A stretch of 64,000 nt of DNA. Source: Noviherbaspirillum suwonense (GTDB lineage Bacteria > Pseudomonadota > Gammaproteobacteria > Burkholderiales > Burkholderiaceae_D). The position numbers and the translations under genes were made by a program. Shown one piece after another: positions 9,501-18,173 of the stretch. The notes under the pieces were generated by a model. That model was not told the DNA's origin. It saw only the letters and a list, made by a program, of their open reading frames with translations, and made no database searches. The DNA lies in assembly GCF_900182955.1 (NCBI RefSeq), contig NZ_FXUL01000032.1:1-64000 (forward strand), written 5' to 3'. Each line of letters begins with the position of its first letter. The first letter of the stretch is position 1.

Positions 9501-10189
9501 CACTCGACCTTGTATGCGTCCAGAAGGCTGCCCAGCGCATCTTCCGCTGGCACGTCGCAGATCAGGTGAGCCCGGTCCACCAGGTAGCGCACCTGCTTCT
9601 CGAAACCGGCAAAGTCGTTGAACACGCCACGCAGCACGGCGATCTGGTCACGGTCGAGCGCATACACCTGCTGCCGCCAGTAGTCACGCAGCGCTTCGCT
9701 GCGCAATGCGCTCTCGCTGCTGATCATTTCCTCATCGAACATGCAGCCGCTGTCGAACGCATGCTCGCGCAGCATGCGCTGGCACCAAGCGTCGATGGTA
9801 AAGACCGCGCAATCATCCATCGCCTCGGCCGCCGTCGCGAGCTTGTACGCTGCGTCGCGCCGCATCTGCGGATCGCTGTATTGCGCCAGCAGGCCTTGCA
9901 GGAATTGGTCGCCTGCGTCGGGCTGCTGCCTGTCCCGGAAACAGGCTGCGGCTTCGACCAGGCGCGCGCGGATGCGGTCGGACAGTTCGCGTGTCGCGGC
10001 GCGGGTGAATGTCATCACCAGGATTTCGGCCGGCATCAGCGCACCGCCGAAACCGTCATCGCCGCCATGGCCCAGCACCAGCCGTACATAAAGCGCAGCG
10101 ATGGTATAGGTCTTGCCGGTGCCGGCACTGGCCTCGATCAGGCGCGTACCATGCAGCGGGAAGGTCAATGGGTCGAGTATGTGGCTCAT
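6512..10189 (-). CDS. recB: RecBCD enzyme subunit RecB (helicase and nuclease)
   Basis: A 1225-residue protein with the full RecB layout. A UvrD-type helicase begins with Walker A ASAGTGKT at residues 20-27, followed by DEFQDTSPDQY, GDPKQAIYSFRGAD, VTVHKSKGLQYP and LLYVALTRAEHA. A C-terminal PD-(D/E)XK nuclease shows the GLFMHAQLEWL His motif and catalytic VLDYKASWLG. RecB is the 3'-5' motor and the only nuclease of the complex, regulated at Chi sites through RecC. Its ATG overlaps the recC stop, and its stop overlaps the recD start. The gene is intact and of normal length. Confidence 0.95.
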   Translation of the reverse strand: MSHILDPLTFPLHGTRLIEASAGTGKTYTIAALYVRLVLGHGGDDGFGGALMPAEILVMTFTRAATRELSDRIRARLVEAAACFRDRQQPDAGDQFLQGLLAQYSDPQMRRDAAYKLATAAEAMDDCAVFTIDAWCQRMLREHAFDSGCMFDEEMISSESALRSEALRDYWRQQVYALDRDQIAVLRGVFNDFAGFEKQVRYLVDRAHLICDVPAEDALGSLLDAYKVECDTVLGPLKAAWGAHALAMHGWLMSVLTGTPGAFHASKIKPNKVAEWLDSLTTWAATPAMIDVPGFDASVWKKLSRAGIVDCANAAHKTTIAATVPAVFDLTPQLQQAIQSLQPLDAMLLRHAAVHVARRMAELKQKQRQFGFADMLSRLRVALDAQGGSAEALRERIVQQYPVALVDEFQDTSPDQYSILDALYRVGQGVADRGALFMIGDPKQAIYSFRGADIHSYLAARVATAGRHYRLDTNFRSTAALVEAANHLFSHAESLAGGTGHPAGAFCFRSNGSNQLPFEPVRANGRKETLVAAGGDVKPMTIWVRPEPMKADEYKKHFAGLCAERIVTLLNDAQCGFERRVGAPGFTRLQPADIAVLVRDRYEAAAVRRALQKRGVRSVYLSDKDSVFDSVAARDVLRWLQAVASPFDGALGRAAFATSTARVALAELAATVGDDLAWEARVEMLKSLRQLWQRHGVLPMLRKFIHDLGLPTTLLSQDGGERQLTDLLHLAELLQAASQKLDGEQALIRWLADQIADGSETGDERIQRLESDAELVQVVTVHKSKGLQYPLVFLPFAVSARTAKGGETYYEYTDEQGTRVVAVKGGDEAVEAVNAAIQEEDLRLLYVALTRAEHALWLGATSLSSKDISRSALNYLIHGETKTSSDALLDDICSMTAGQAGIVVEDARREPGNERLRRENPRAPLSTQPEYRGRFERNWSISSYSALGNKLAGMRSPQTPAQDALLQETGDVVPVVAAPPTGWHGLPRGALPGLFMHAQLEWLARDGFAAAYAPDFSEQVLARCRAAGWERHHQSVHDWLLAIVSTPLPAIGVALRDLHGAIPEMEFWLPTEQASVAALDVLCQQLLARETAVPALASSQLHGMLHGFQDLVFEQDGRYWVLDYKASWLGQDDAAYTADAMAASVAANRYDVQGALYLLALHRLLRSRLGATYVPEQHLGGALFFFLRGVGHAGTRGCFHLKPDTAFLDRLDALLRDDDLARKAA

Positions 10190-12270
10190 GCGATTTCCTT
10201 CTCCTGCATGTCGTCGAACACGACGACGTCAGCCTGGCCGGGCACACACATCCATGCGTACAGATCGCCGTACAGCCGCTCGATGCACTCCTGCCAGTCC
10301 GGGTTTTCCTGCAGCGCATCGAAGTCGGGCCAGAGCCGGGCCAGGCACGGCTGATAGGCGACCTCACCCGGCCGATCGAAGCCGCCGTCGTATGCAGTGC
10401 GTGCACTGCTTTCCTGTTTGTCGCCGCCATGCAGATAAGCCATTGCGGTCCTGCTGCCGACCGGCAGCGGTCGCGCCATGCCGTCGAGCCAACATTCGAT
10501 CAGCTTTTCGAGTGTCCGGCGCGATTCGTCCGGATCGAGCGGCGCCATGTCGACCTGGCCGTCGGCGCCGACCAGGCAGCCTGCGAGAGCCGGGGCTGTA
10601 GCGGTCTGCATTGCAGCGCTTGCCAGTTGGCGCAACCAGGCCAGAAGGATTTTTTCGGCCCTGAGAACCCTATTCCTTCCCTGGGCCTTGAGCACCCGCC
10701 CGAACTGCTGCTCGACCAGCACCTGACCTTCGTCGCCGCGCCGGACATTGTCGATCCAGTCTTCCAGCATCACGCCACGATGCTCGAGCCGGACGCGGAT
10801 GCGCTTGCCAGGTTTGGGAAACCGGATACACAGGTCCAGCCAGGCCAGCCGCGCCGGCACGAAGCCTGTCACCAGTTCCTGCTGGTAGTGCATGCCGAAT
10901 TCCTTCAGAGGCAACAAGCCTTCGCGCGCCAGTCGCCCGGCCCGTTCAGTCATTGCGCGGTCGGCCTCGTCCGCCGACTCCTGCAGCCCGCGGTCTTCCA
11001 GCAAACGGCGCCCGGCATGGTAGTGCTCCAGGCTGTCGAGCTGAAACGGTTCGTTGTCCTGCCCGCCGGCTGCGATGTCATCAAACCCCACCTGCAGGCG
11101 GCGACTGAAGAAATAGGCAACCGGCTGCTTGAGGAATGCAGCCAGTTCGCTCAGGCTCAACCGCTGGCCCGGTTCGGGCGTCCATGCAGGCAGCGCATCC
11201 GCCGCGGCAGGACCGGCTTCGACATGGGCCTGCCGCCATTCGACGGCGTGCGAAGTCAATCCGTCTTCCTCGAAATAGCGGCGGCTGAACGGCTGCATCG
11301 GATGCTCGGTCGTGATTTGCTTCAGATCCAGCTTCCAGCATGTCTCCAGATAGTCGCGCAGCTGGGCAACCAGCACCGATGGCGGCATCGCGCTGTTGTC
11401 GCGAATATTGCGGCCGGTCCAGCTGATGTAAAGCGTGCGGCGTGCCGCCAGCAGTGCTTCGAGCATCAGGTAGCGGTCATCCTGTCGTCGCGACCGGTCG
11501 CCCGGGCGCGCCAGGCTGGCGATCGCCAGCAGGTCGAAATCAGCATTCTGGGCGCGGCGCGGATAATCGCCGTCGTTCATGCCGAGCAGGCAGACCACCT
11601 CGAACGGCACCGCACGCATCGGCAGCAGCGTGCAGAAGGTAACGCCGCCCGAGACAAAGCGCTGATGCAGCGAGGCTTCGTCGACGCCGCCCAGCCAGGC
11701 TTCGCGCGCCACCGCGAAGGGCAGTTCGCCATCGAAACCGGCGGCGGCGCAATGCTGTTGCCAGGCCAACAACGCCTGCTCGAGCGTGGCCTGCGTCAGG
11801 CGATCGCGCTGGCTGTCGATATCGAAGAAAGCAGCCATCAACTCGCGCCCGCGTACCGCCCAACTATCCGGTGTGGCAGGCAGCGCCAGCTTTTCGCGCC
11901 AGATCAAAAGCGCGTGGATCAGGCAGGCAAGCGAGCCGGCCAGCGCCGCGTCCAACCCGCCAACCTCGGCGAACGGCTCGATGTCGAGATAACTGTCGCC
12001 ACTGCCGCAGGCATAGCCCAGCAGCATGCGTTCGACGCCGAACAGCCAGGCATTCTGGCCCCCGGCCTGGCCCAGGCCGAGCGCATCGCGATGCGCCTCG
12101 TCTAGTCCCCAGCGAATGCCGGAACGCTCGATCCACTGCGCCACGCGCGGCAGGTCTTCCTCCGCCAGCCTGAAACGGGCGGCCAGCGCCGGCACGTCGA
12201 GCAGGCTCAGGATCTCGCTGTGCAGACAGCGCTGTTGCGGCAGGCGCATCAGCCAGTCGATTGCCATCAA
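10186..12270 (-). CDS. recC: RecC, C-terminal two-thirds (split gene)
   Basis: This 694-residue frame is the C-terminal part of RecC. It covers the rest of the helicase-like region and the inactive nuclease-like domain that contacts RecB and reads Chi. It continues the protein begun at 13631, and the two frames total about 1148 residues, the normal size of RecC. The expected junction peptide NPLLMAIDWL lies partly upstream of the apparent start, in this frame, so the start (TTG/ATG at 12270-12265) looks like a consequence of a frameshift rather than a native start. Re-initiation at the TGATG overlap could still give a two-piece RecC. Its stop overlaps the recB ATG. Confidence 0.85.
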   Translation of the reverse strand: MMAIDWLMRLPQQRCLHSEILSLLDVPALAARFRLAEEDLPRVAQWIERSGIRWGLDEAHRDALGLGQAGGQNAWLFGVERMLLGYACGSGDSYLDIEPFAEVGGLDAALAGSLACLIHALLIWREKLALPATPDSWAVRGRELMAAFFDIDSQRDRLTQATLEQALLAWQQHCAAAGFDGELPFAVAREAWLGGVDEASLHQRFVSGGVTFCTLLPMRAVPFEVVCLLGMNDGDYPRRAQNADFDLLAIASLARPGDRSRRQDDRYLMLEALLAARRTLYISWTGRNIRDNSAMPPSVLVAQLRDYLETCWKLDLKQITTEHPMQPFSRRYFEEDGLTSHAVEWRQAHVEAGPAAADALPAWTPEPGQRLSLSELAAFLKQPVAYFFSRRLQVGFDDIAAGGQDNEPFQLDSLEHYHAGRRLLEDRGLQESADEADRAMTERAGRLAREGLLPLKEFGMHYQQELVTGFVPARLAWLDLCIRFPKPGKRIRVRLEHRGVMLEDWIDNVRRGDEGQVLVEQQFGRVLKAQGRNRVLRAEKILLAWLRQLASAAMQTATAPALAGCLVGADGQVDMAPLDPDESRRTLEKLIECWLDGMARPLPVGSRTAMAYLHGGDKQESSARTAYDGGFDRPGEVAYQPCLARLWPDFDALQENPDWQECIERLYGDLYAWMCVPGQADVVVFDDMQEKEIA

Positions 12271-13631
12271 CAGCGGGTTGACCCGGCGCGCTCGGCGATG
12301 TCGACGACATCGTAGGGGATATGACGAGGATGCAGCAGCGCATGCTGGCCGAACACGGCATGGATGGCTGGCGCAAAAACTTCGATATCGGGCACCATGA
12401 CCACGATGTCGCGCGGCCGGAGCGCACCCTTGTCTTCATCCAGCATGGTGAGCAGACGGTCATGCAGGACCTCGACCTCGCGCTGGACGCTGTGCGCCAC
12501 CTGGAATTCGATCGAGGCGTCGACCGATGGCGCTTCGGCCGGATGGTCGTCCGGCGGCAGCAGGTCGCGGATGGCAGCCTGCACCTGCTGCAGCAGCGTG
12601 TCGCCCGGCGCGTCGTCGAACAGGTCGAGCTTGTTGACCGGGAACCGTTCACGCGCAGCTTCGTCTTCGTCGAACCCGTCCAGCAGCCGGATGTAGTCGC
12701 GCCCCTGCCGGCCCCAGCAAGCCAGCAACGGATGGCTATGTGCATGCATGTCTTCCAGTGGCATGTCCGCCAACGACTGGCCGTTTTTCAGCTGTTGCCG
12801 GCGCTTCGCCTGCAACATCTCGCGGCCGTCGATGATATCGGCCCAGTGATATTGGCAGGGATTGTGCACGGCCATGATCACCTGCACATGCTTCGACAGC
12901 GCAGCGATGGCTTCCAGCGTCTGGTAAGGCAGCGACGAGATGCCGAAGACGATCACCCGGCGTGGCAGCGGCCGCGCCGGCGCCGCGCCTTCAGCCAACG
13001 CAGCGACGAAACGACGATGCACGGCAGCGCGCGCATCGTCCTGCTGTTCGGCCGCGACGCTGTCCCAAATCGCCCGCCACAACCGCGCTTGCCATGCCTG
13101 ATCCGGCGGCACCGGCTGCGCCGCGCCGCCGCCGTGACCGCGCAGGACATCCTTGCCATCCTCCCAGTCCTGCAGCCAGTCGGCGCGATACACCTGGTAT
13201 TGATCCATCAGGTCCGACAGGCGCTGGCACAGCTGCAGCAGCCGTTCCAGACTGCCGTCGGCCAGGTAACGCTGCAGCGGCGCATAACCATGGCCGGCGA
13301 CCAGTTCCGGCAGCAGCCGCATCAGGCGCCAGGTTAGCGCGGTCTTGTCGAACGGCGAATGGCGCGCGACCTGCGCATGGCCCAGCATGTCGCGATAGGC
13401 CTGCCACAAAAACCGCGCCGGCAGCATCACCCGTGTCGCGGCACATACCTGCAGGTCCGACGCCAGCGCGATTTTCAGCCACTCGGCCACGCCATTGGAT
13501 TGCACCAGCACGACTTCCTCTTCGAGCGGGCCCAGCGGATGCTCGCGCATGAAATTGACGACGACATCCCTGAGGTTTTCGAGGCGATTGCTGTGCAGCG
13601 CGATCAGCGCGGGCGTAATGGCGGATGACAT
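12267..13631 (-). CDS. recC: RecC, N-terminal third (split gene)
   Basis: A 454-residue N-terminal RecC fragment beginning ITPALIALHSNRLENL. It contains the SNGVAEWLK region and the helicase-like fold lacking a working ATPase, as is normal for RecC. It ends out of frame with AERAGSTRC-stop; inserting one base after the Glu-Arg codons (about 12284) would join it to the following frame as AERxRVNPLLMAIDWL. The lesion is therefore a one-base deletion, a sequencing error, or a true split with coupled re-initiation (stop TGA overlapping ATG). It is the first gene of the recCBD transcript. The 229 bp gap to the divergent NERD-helicase gene should hold both promoters. Confidence 0.85.
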   Translation of the reverse strand: MSSAITPALIALHSNRLENLRDVVVNFMREHPLGPLEEEVVLVQSNGVAEWLKIALASDLQVCAATRVMLPARFLWQAYRDMLGHAQVARHSPFDKTALTWRLMRLLPELVAGHGYAPLQRYLADGSLERLLQLCQRLSDLMDQYQVYRADWLQDWEDGKDVLRGHGGGAAQPVPPDQAWQARLWRAIWDSVAAEQQDDARAAVHRRFVAALAEGAAPARPLPRRVIVFGISSLPYQTLEAIAALSKHVQVIMAVHNPCQYHWADIIDGREMLQAKRRQQLKNGQSLADMPLEDMHAHSHPLLACWGRQGRDYIRLLDGFDEDEAARERFPVNKLDLFDDAPGDTLLQQVQAAIRDLLPPDDHPAEAPSVDASIEFQVAHSVQREVEVLHDRLLTMLDEDKGALRPRDIVVMVPDIEVFAPAIHAVFGQHALLHPRHIPYDVVDIAERAGSTRC

Positions 13632-13860
13632 GGGAATCTGTCCCTTTCGTTTTATCTGGATGACCTGTTGAAGCTAGGCCGCACTGTTGCACGCAGCTTG
13701 GCTTGCCCTTGCGACATTCCGTGTCGCAGGCATTGTCGTCTATACTCTTGTTTCTATCAAGAAATTGTTCTAAGAGCGAGAAAACGTGCCGGCATGTGTT
13801 CAGATGGTCCATGCCGCACGACGTTTCTGGCCTTTTTTCGACCGCTAACCGATACATTCC

Positions 13861-15492
13861 ATGGCCTTGCTTAGTCCCAGACTTCCCCCTCCCGCCGCTC
13901 GGCAAGGCGGTCTTTACCGAGAACTCGATGTGCTGGACCGCCTGCAAGCTTCGCTCTCCGACGGGTATGAAATCTTCCACAGTGTGTCGCTGCAGAACGA
14001 CCACGACGGACTGGACCGCCAGCGCGAGATCGACATCGTGGTTCTGGGCCCGGCCGGCAACCTGCTGCTGATCGAAGTCAAGGCAGGAGCGGTGACGCTG
14101 CGCGACGGCAGCATCTACAAGCTGTACGGCAATGGCGAGAAGGACGTGGCGCGCCAGTGCCGGATGCAGTTCAATGCGATGCAGGGTCGGCTGAAGGAAG
14201 CCGGGCTGAACCCGCACATTGCTACCTGCCTGGTATTGCCTGACTACCAGGTGCCGGACGCACACATCGCTGCGATGCAGCGTTCCCGCATCATCGGTGC
14301 GACGCAATACGCGCAACTCGGGTCCCTTGTCCGCGAGATCATGGCTGCTGCAACGGCTACGGATAACGTGGGCGCCTTGCGGCGCTTCCTGCGTAATGAA
14401 TTCCACGTCGTGCCTGATCTATCGGTCATGAGTTTGCAGCTGCGGCAGACTGTGCGTCAGCTATCGGGCGGGCTGGCAGGCTGGGTTCCGCGAATCACTT
14501 CGCCGTCGCGTTGCATCCGGGTGCAGGCAACTGCCGGGTCCGGCAAGACCCAGCTCGCGCACCGCCTTCTCGACGATGCGGTGACGAACGGCCAGGCCGC
14601 TCTTTATGTTTGCTTCAACCGCTCGCTGGCAGACCACATGGTGCGCATCTCGTCTGCGCGGGCGCAAGTGCTGACGTTTCACGAGGCCTGCGTTGCGCAT
14701 CACCGGCGCAAGCATGGAGAACCGGACTTCACGCAGGCCGGAATATTCGCTGAAATTGCTGCGACCTATATTGCCGACAGCGCGGAATTCAATGCGAAAT
14801 ACGACGTGCTGATCGTCGACGAGGGGCAGGATTTCGAGCCGGAATGGCTGCAGAGCTTGCTGACTCAGCTCAAGGACGATGGACGGCTGTATCTGCTGGA
14901 GGACGACAACCAGCGGCTCTATGAACGTGCGCGGTTCGACTTGCCGGAAGCGGTGGTCGTCGATTGCTCGGAGAACTATCGCAGCCCGCGTGCCATTTGC
15001 GATGTGATCAACGCGTTCGGTTTGGCCACGCCGACGGTGCGGTCCTGTAATCCCTACCAGGGCGAGATCCCGGGGTTTCATGTTTATGCGACGCCGGAGC
15101 AGCTTGTTGCGCAGACTGTGCATGCGATCGGTCTGCTACTGGCACAGGGGTTCAGGGTTGAGGATATTGTCGTTCTGACTGGACATGGCCTGAACCGGTC
15201 TGCCCTGCTTGCCCGGGAGACGATCGGATCGTTTAGCACAAGGCGTTTTACCGGGGCTTATGACCGGGATGGGAATCCGGTCTGGACGGCTGGGGAATTG
15301 CTGGTGGAGTCGGTTTATCGGTACAAGGGACAGTCGGCGCCGGCGGTGGTGCTGGCGGAGATGGATTTTGTGGAACTGGGGGAGGCAGAAAGAAGGAAGC
15401 TGTTTGTCGGGATGACGCGGGCACAGGTAGCGTTGGAGGTGGTGGTGTCGCGGGAGGCGGAGAGGTGTTTTGCGGGGGTGCTGGGGGCTTAA
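13861..15492 (+). CDS. NERD-domain UvrD-like helicase
   Basis: A 543-residue fusion of two modules. Residues about 15-130 form a NERD nuclease-related domain (REIDIVVLGPAGNLLLIEVKAG, with the D...E-x-K core). Residues about 215-540 form an SF1 helicase: Walker A ATAGSGKTQL, Walker B VLIVDEGQDFEPEW, a DDNQRLYERA motif, and the C-terminal VYRYKGQSAP plus LFVGMTRAQVAL motifs. NERD-UvrD proteins are thought to act on DNA in repair or defence; the exact substrate is unknown. The start is the ATG at 13861, with no clear Shine-Dalgarno sequence. It is transcribed away from recCBD. Confidence 0.85.
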   Translation: MALLSPRLPPPAARQGGLYRELDVLDRLQASLSDGYEIFHSVSLQNDHDGLDRQREIDIVVLGPAGNLLLIEVKAGAVTLRDGSIYKLYGNGEKDVARQCRMQFNAMQGRLKEAGLNPHIATCLVLPDYQVPDAHIAAMQRSRIIGATQYAQLGSLVREIMAAATATDNVGALRRFLRNEFHVVPDLSVMSLQLRQTVRQLSGGLAGWVPRITSPSRCIRVQATAGSGKTQLAHRLLDDAVTNGQAALYVCFNRSLADHMVRISSARAQVLTFHEACVAHHRRKHGEPDFTQAGIFAEIAATYIADSAEFNAKYDVLIVDEGQDFEPEWLQSLLTQLKDDGRLYLLEDDNQRLYERARFDLPEAVVVDCSENYRSPRAICDVINAFGLATPTVRSCNPYQGEIPGFHVYATPEQLVAQTVHAIGLLLAQGFRVEDIVVLTGHGLNRSALLARETIGSFSTRRFTGAYDRDGNPVWTAGELLVESVYRYKGQSAPAVVLAEMDFVELGEAERRKLFVGMTRAQVALEVVVSREAERCFAGVLGA

Positions 15493-15615
15493 TTTTTGTA
15501 CGCGTTGCATTGTGCCTGTAAGCCAAATCTCAGGCATTAACGGCTAAACCCGGGCCGCTGCCCCTTCCCTACTGAACTTTAAAAGCTGTTCGACCTTTTT
15601 TTACTGACCCACGCA

Positions 15616-16287
15616 ATGTCCAAAATCGATCACGCCTCTTTTGAAGCAACAATATCAGCGCTCACCCAACCACTGAATGGGCAATATCCACGGCCCTGGA
15701 TGACAGATCTTGTCGATCCATTTTCCGCGAGAGTTTTTATCGTGGGGCGCAACCAGGCGAAGGGCTATGACGCTGCACAGTTGACGCATCGCCGTCATAT
15801 GGACGCGTTATTCAGTCGCAATGGAGAATCGTGTCGCAGGCTCTATGAAGAACTGGTTGGAACGTCTTCGCAGACTCGACAGAACACCAACCGCCTGCGC
15901 GATTTGCTGCTGCAAGCGGGTGTGGATTCGGTGCTAGAGACCAATGTCATCTGCTACTCCACGCCAATGAGTGCGATCCTTTCTACGGCTGCCCATGCTG
16001 GCGGCAGAGGGCGCGGCGCCGAAATCTTTCGAACTTTGCTCGAATCTATTCAGCCTCCCGTGCTCATCGTTCATGGAGCCGGGACAATCAAGGATTTATC
16101 CAAGGTGCTTTCGTATGATTTGCCGCCGCCATGCGCCGAGCCTGGAAAACCTGTTAGTGCGCAGATTGGAAACACCACTGTTTTCGTCGTAAGAAGTCTC
16201 GCGCCGACAGAATGGTGGCAATGGCATGGATGGGCATGGTCGCACTTGAAACTCGTTGCTGAGGAAGTTGCTGACTTGCTGAGGTAA
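15616..16287 (+). CDS. Uracil-DNA-glycosylase-like hypothetical protein
   Basis: A 223-residue soluble protein. The pattern VFIVGRNQAKGY near residue 39, a central TNVICYSTP segment and VLIVHGAGT near residue 150 is laid out like motif A, the Asn-containing middle motif and the C-terminal motif of the uracil-DNA-glycosylase superfamily. The canonical catalytic residues are not clear, so activity is uncertain. The fold suggestion is inference from motif spacing only. It stands alone, 123 bp after the NERD-helicase gene, at the edge of an AT-richer stretch. Confidence 0.5.
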   Translation: MSKIDHASFEATISALTQPLNGQYPRPWMTDLVDPFSARVFIVGRNQAKGYDAAQLTHRRHMDALFSRNGESCRRLYEELVGTSSQTRQNTNRLRDLLLQAGVDSVLETNVICYSTPMSAILSTAAHAGGRGRGAEIFRTLLESIQPPVLIVHGAGTIKDLSKVLSYDLPPPCAEPGKPVSAQIGNTTVFVVRSLAPTEWWQWHGWAWSHLKLVAEEVADLLR

Positions 16288-16751
16288 TTTTTGTACCCGG
16301 CGGCAGCGTTTGCAAGGAAGAACGACGTGTTAGTCTGATTGGAATGTCGGTGAATACACGACAACAAATAAATCTAGAAAGAGTTTTGAACCCTATCTGC
16401 CTTAGCGAAAAGCCAAACTATCCAAGCTCCTTTACCTTTGGTTGTCAAGTGATCCGGACGAGCCAGAGAGTTTTTAATATCTCGGATTAACTTAGCGTCG
16501 TGGTGGTTCGATGAATAGGTAAATCATCGACATTATTTAACCGCTCGATAACCGATTTGCAAAAATCGACAGCGAGCATTCCGAAACACTACCCTGCGGC
16601 AATACCCTAAATTAACTATAGGCTTTTACTTAACTACGAGGCATTATTGACGTGCAGAAAATTTTATTGATTCAAAGCCATCTGCGCTAGTCAACGATTA
16701 CATAAAGAAATGTAAAATATTGCACGCAATCTTTAGTTTCAAAGGGCAGCA
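16288..16751. other. AT-rich intergenic region
   Basis: About 460 bp that is clearly AT-richer than the recBCD side and holds no credible open frame. Its 3' end carries AAGGG, the likely ribosome binding site of the small cysteine-rich gene at 16752. No RNA gene, repeat or insertion sequence is visible. The composition suggests that acquired DNA begins near here. Confidence 0.4.
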
Positions 16752-17027
16752 ATGAAAACCAACAACAAAGTACTTAGTAAACGCCCATTCATTCACTGCG
16801 TAAGGTGCAATGAAATGATTAGGTCTGAGGAATTAGCAAAGCATGTCCGAACGGTCCATGCTGACTGCTTACCGAAACCGCTGCCTATGCCTTCATTCCC
16901 AATAAATTTCGGTTCTTCGGCGGCGGGTTACCATAGCAAAAGGGGGACTTCGGAGAAAACAATGTGTAGCGTCTGTGGATCCCCAGCCATTCCAGGTGAC
17001 AACGTTTGTTCAACTCATGCTGGTTAA
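16752..17027 (+). CDS. Small cysteine-rich, probable zinc-binding protein
   Basis: A 91-residue protein with two potential metal sites. The first is a C2H2-like finger, C-x2-C...H-x4-H within HCVRCNEMI and LAKHVRTVHADC. The second is a short C-terminal knuckle, CSVCGSPAIPGDNVCSTH. AAGGG precedes the ATG by about 5 bases. There is no signal peptide or membrane segment. The two sites suggest a nucleic-acid or protein binding adaptor, but the family is not recognised. It is isolated by about 460 bp on each side. Confidence 0.55.
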   Translation: MKTNNKVLSKRPFIHCVRCNEMIRSEELAKHVRTVHADCLPKPLPMPSFPINFGSSAAGYHSKRGTSEKTMCSVCGSPAIPGDNVCSTHAG

Positions 17028-17497
17028 GTCAAGCCTGTTCCAATGACTGCTGACGCATTTTCGTGAAACTGCACCGAATCACCTTGGCTCATACGATCAA
17101 AGAAGACAAGATGTCTTGGTTGTACTTTTAGAGTCTTTCGATCCATCGTCCGACCATCCTCTAATTTTGAAGGTAGGTGGAATTAACCATTTAATGCCCA
17201 GCTCAATGCACTAAACTTTTTCCTTTCTTGTCGAATTTTTGTCGAACCTTTTACAAGATCATAGGTTGCAATCCAAACTGACGATGCGTTAAAGACTCGT
17301 TACAGGCCCCGCATTCCCGTCCCAAGGCGGTCACATAAATCTATTTTGGAACCGCTCTAAAGTATTTCTCCGACCTGTCGTTTACGTATTTGTAATATCC
17401 CAGCCGGCCGCCACTCAGTGAATGCAAAGCCAAGCGGCATTAATAGGCACGTGCAAGAAGGCAGCGTGCCTGCAGCTGACTAAAAAAAGGAATTGTA
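17028..17497. other. Intergenic region, nothing recognised
   Basis: About 470 bp without a credible gene between two small orphan genes. It ends in the ribosome binding site AAGGA before the ATG at 17498. No RNA gene or repeat is evident. Confidence 0.35.
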
Positions 17498-18112
17498 ATG
17501 CAGGAAAAAATCGGGGATGCGCCGGATCATAAAGCAAGCGCAGACGAAAAATTAAAAGTTATCGTACAAAAGCGTAATCAGGATGTACGCGAATATTTCG
17601 ATAAAAGATACGTTTTCGAAACGATAGCGACCGATATTAGACAACTCATTGATCTCCGTGGAAAAAATATCGACGAGGTACTTTCAGATATGTCCGATAT
17701 CGAGTCGAGTTTGGAAGTGGTGAGCGAATTATTTACTGAACTCGGCTTCATGACTGAGCACGGTGGCGAATTCGATATCGATTATTATCGATGCATGAGA
17801 CTCGAACGCAGGATCGCGAATCGGAATATCACCGAACTCGAGGAAATACCGGAAGAATTTCGCGACTCCCTTGGATACATGCTTGATTCCGATGATGACG
17901 AGTATCCGCGTAATACGGCCTCTATTCACGACGACCTGCGTGACGAGTATGAGGAGCTGGGCTATAGGTTAAAATCGTACCATGATTTTTCCGACTACAT
18001 GCCAGAAGGCAGAAAAAAGGAAACGCAAAAGTTGAAGACTGAGCGAGAGCAGCTAAACACTTTATTGGACGAGTTCAAGCGCGCAGCGAAATCCGTTGCC
18101 TATCATTTTTGA
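17498..18112 (+). CDS. Unknown acidic helical protein
   Basis: A 204-residue, highly charged and mainly helical protein rich in Asp, Glu, Lys and Arg. It has an acidic patch DSDDDEYP near residue 128 and a C-terminal Lys/Glu coiled-coil-like stretch. It has no cysteines of note, membrane segment or signal peptide. AAGGA stands 7 bases before the ATG, supporting translation. Codon use and base composition are AT-richer than in the flanking blocks, which suggests acquisition. It probably forms an operon with the gene at 18174. Function unknown. Confidence 0.55.
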   Translation: MQEKIGDAPDHKASADEKLKVIVQKRNQDVREYFDKRYVFETIATDIRQLIDLRGKNIDEVLSDMSDIESSLEVVSELFTELGFMTEHGGEFDIDYYRCMRLERRIANRNITELEEIPEEFRDSLGYMLDSDDDEYPRNTASIHDDLRDEYEELGYRLKSYHDFSDYMPEGRKKETQKLKTEREQLNTLLDEFKRAAKSVAYHF

Positions 18113-18173
18113 TGCAATGATTGTGAGCGCTTCCCATATCAGGGCACCCGGAACGAAGCTTTGCAAGGAAAAA

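Noticed and set aside
8468-10354. 628-codon plus-strand frame opposite recB
   Set aside because: Long antisense frames are expected in GC-rich coding DNA; RecB motifs on the minus strand settle the strand.
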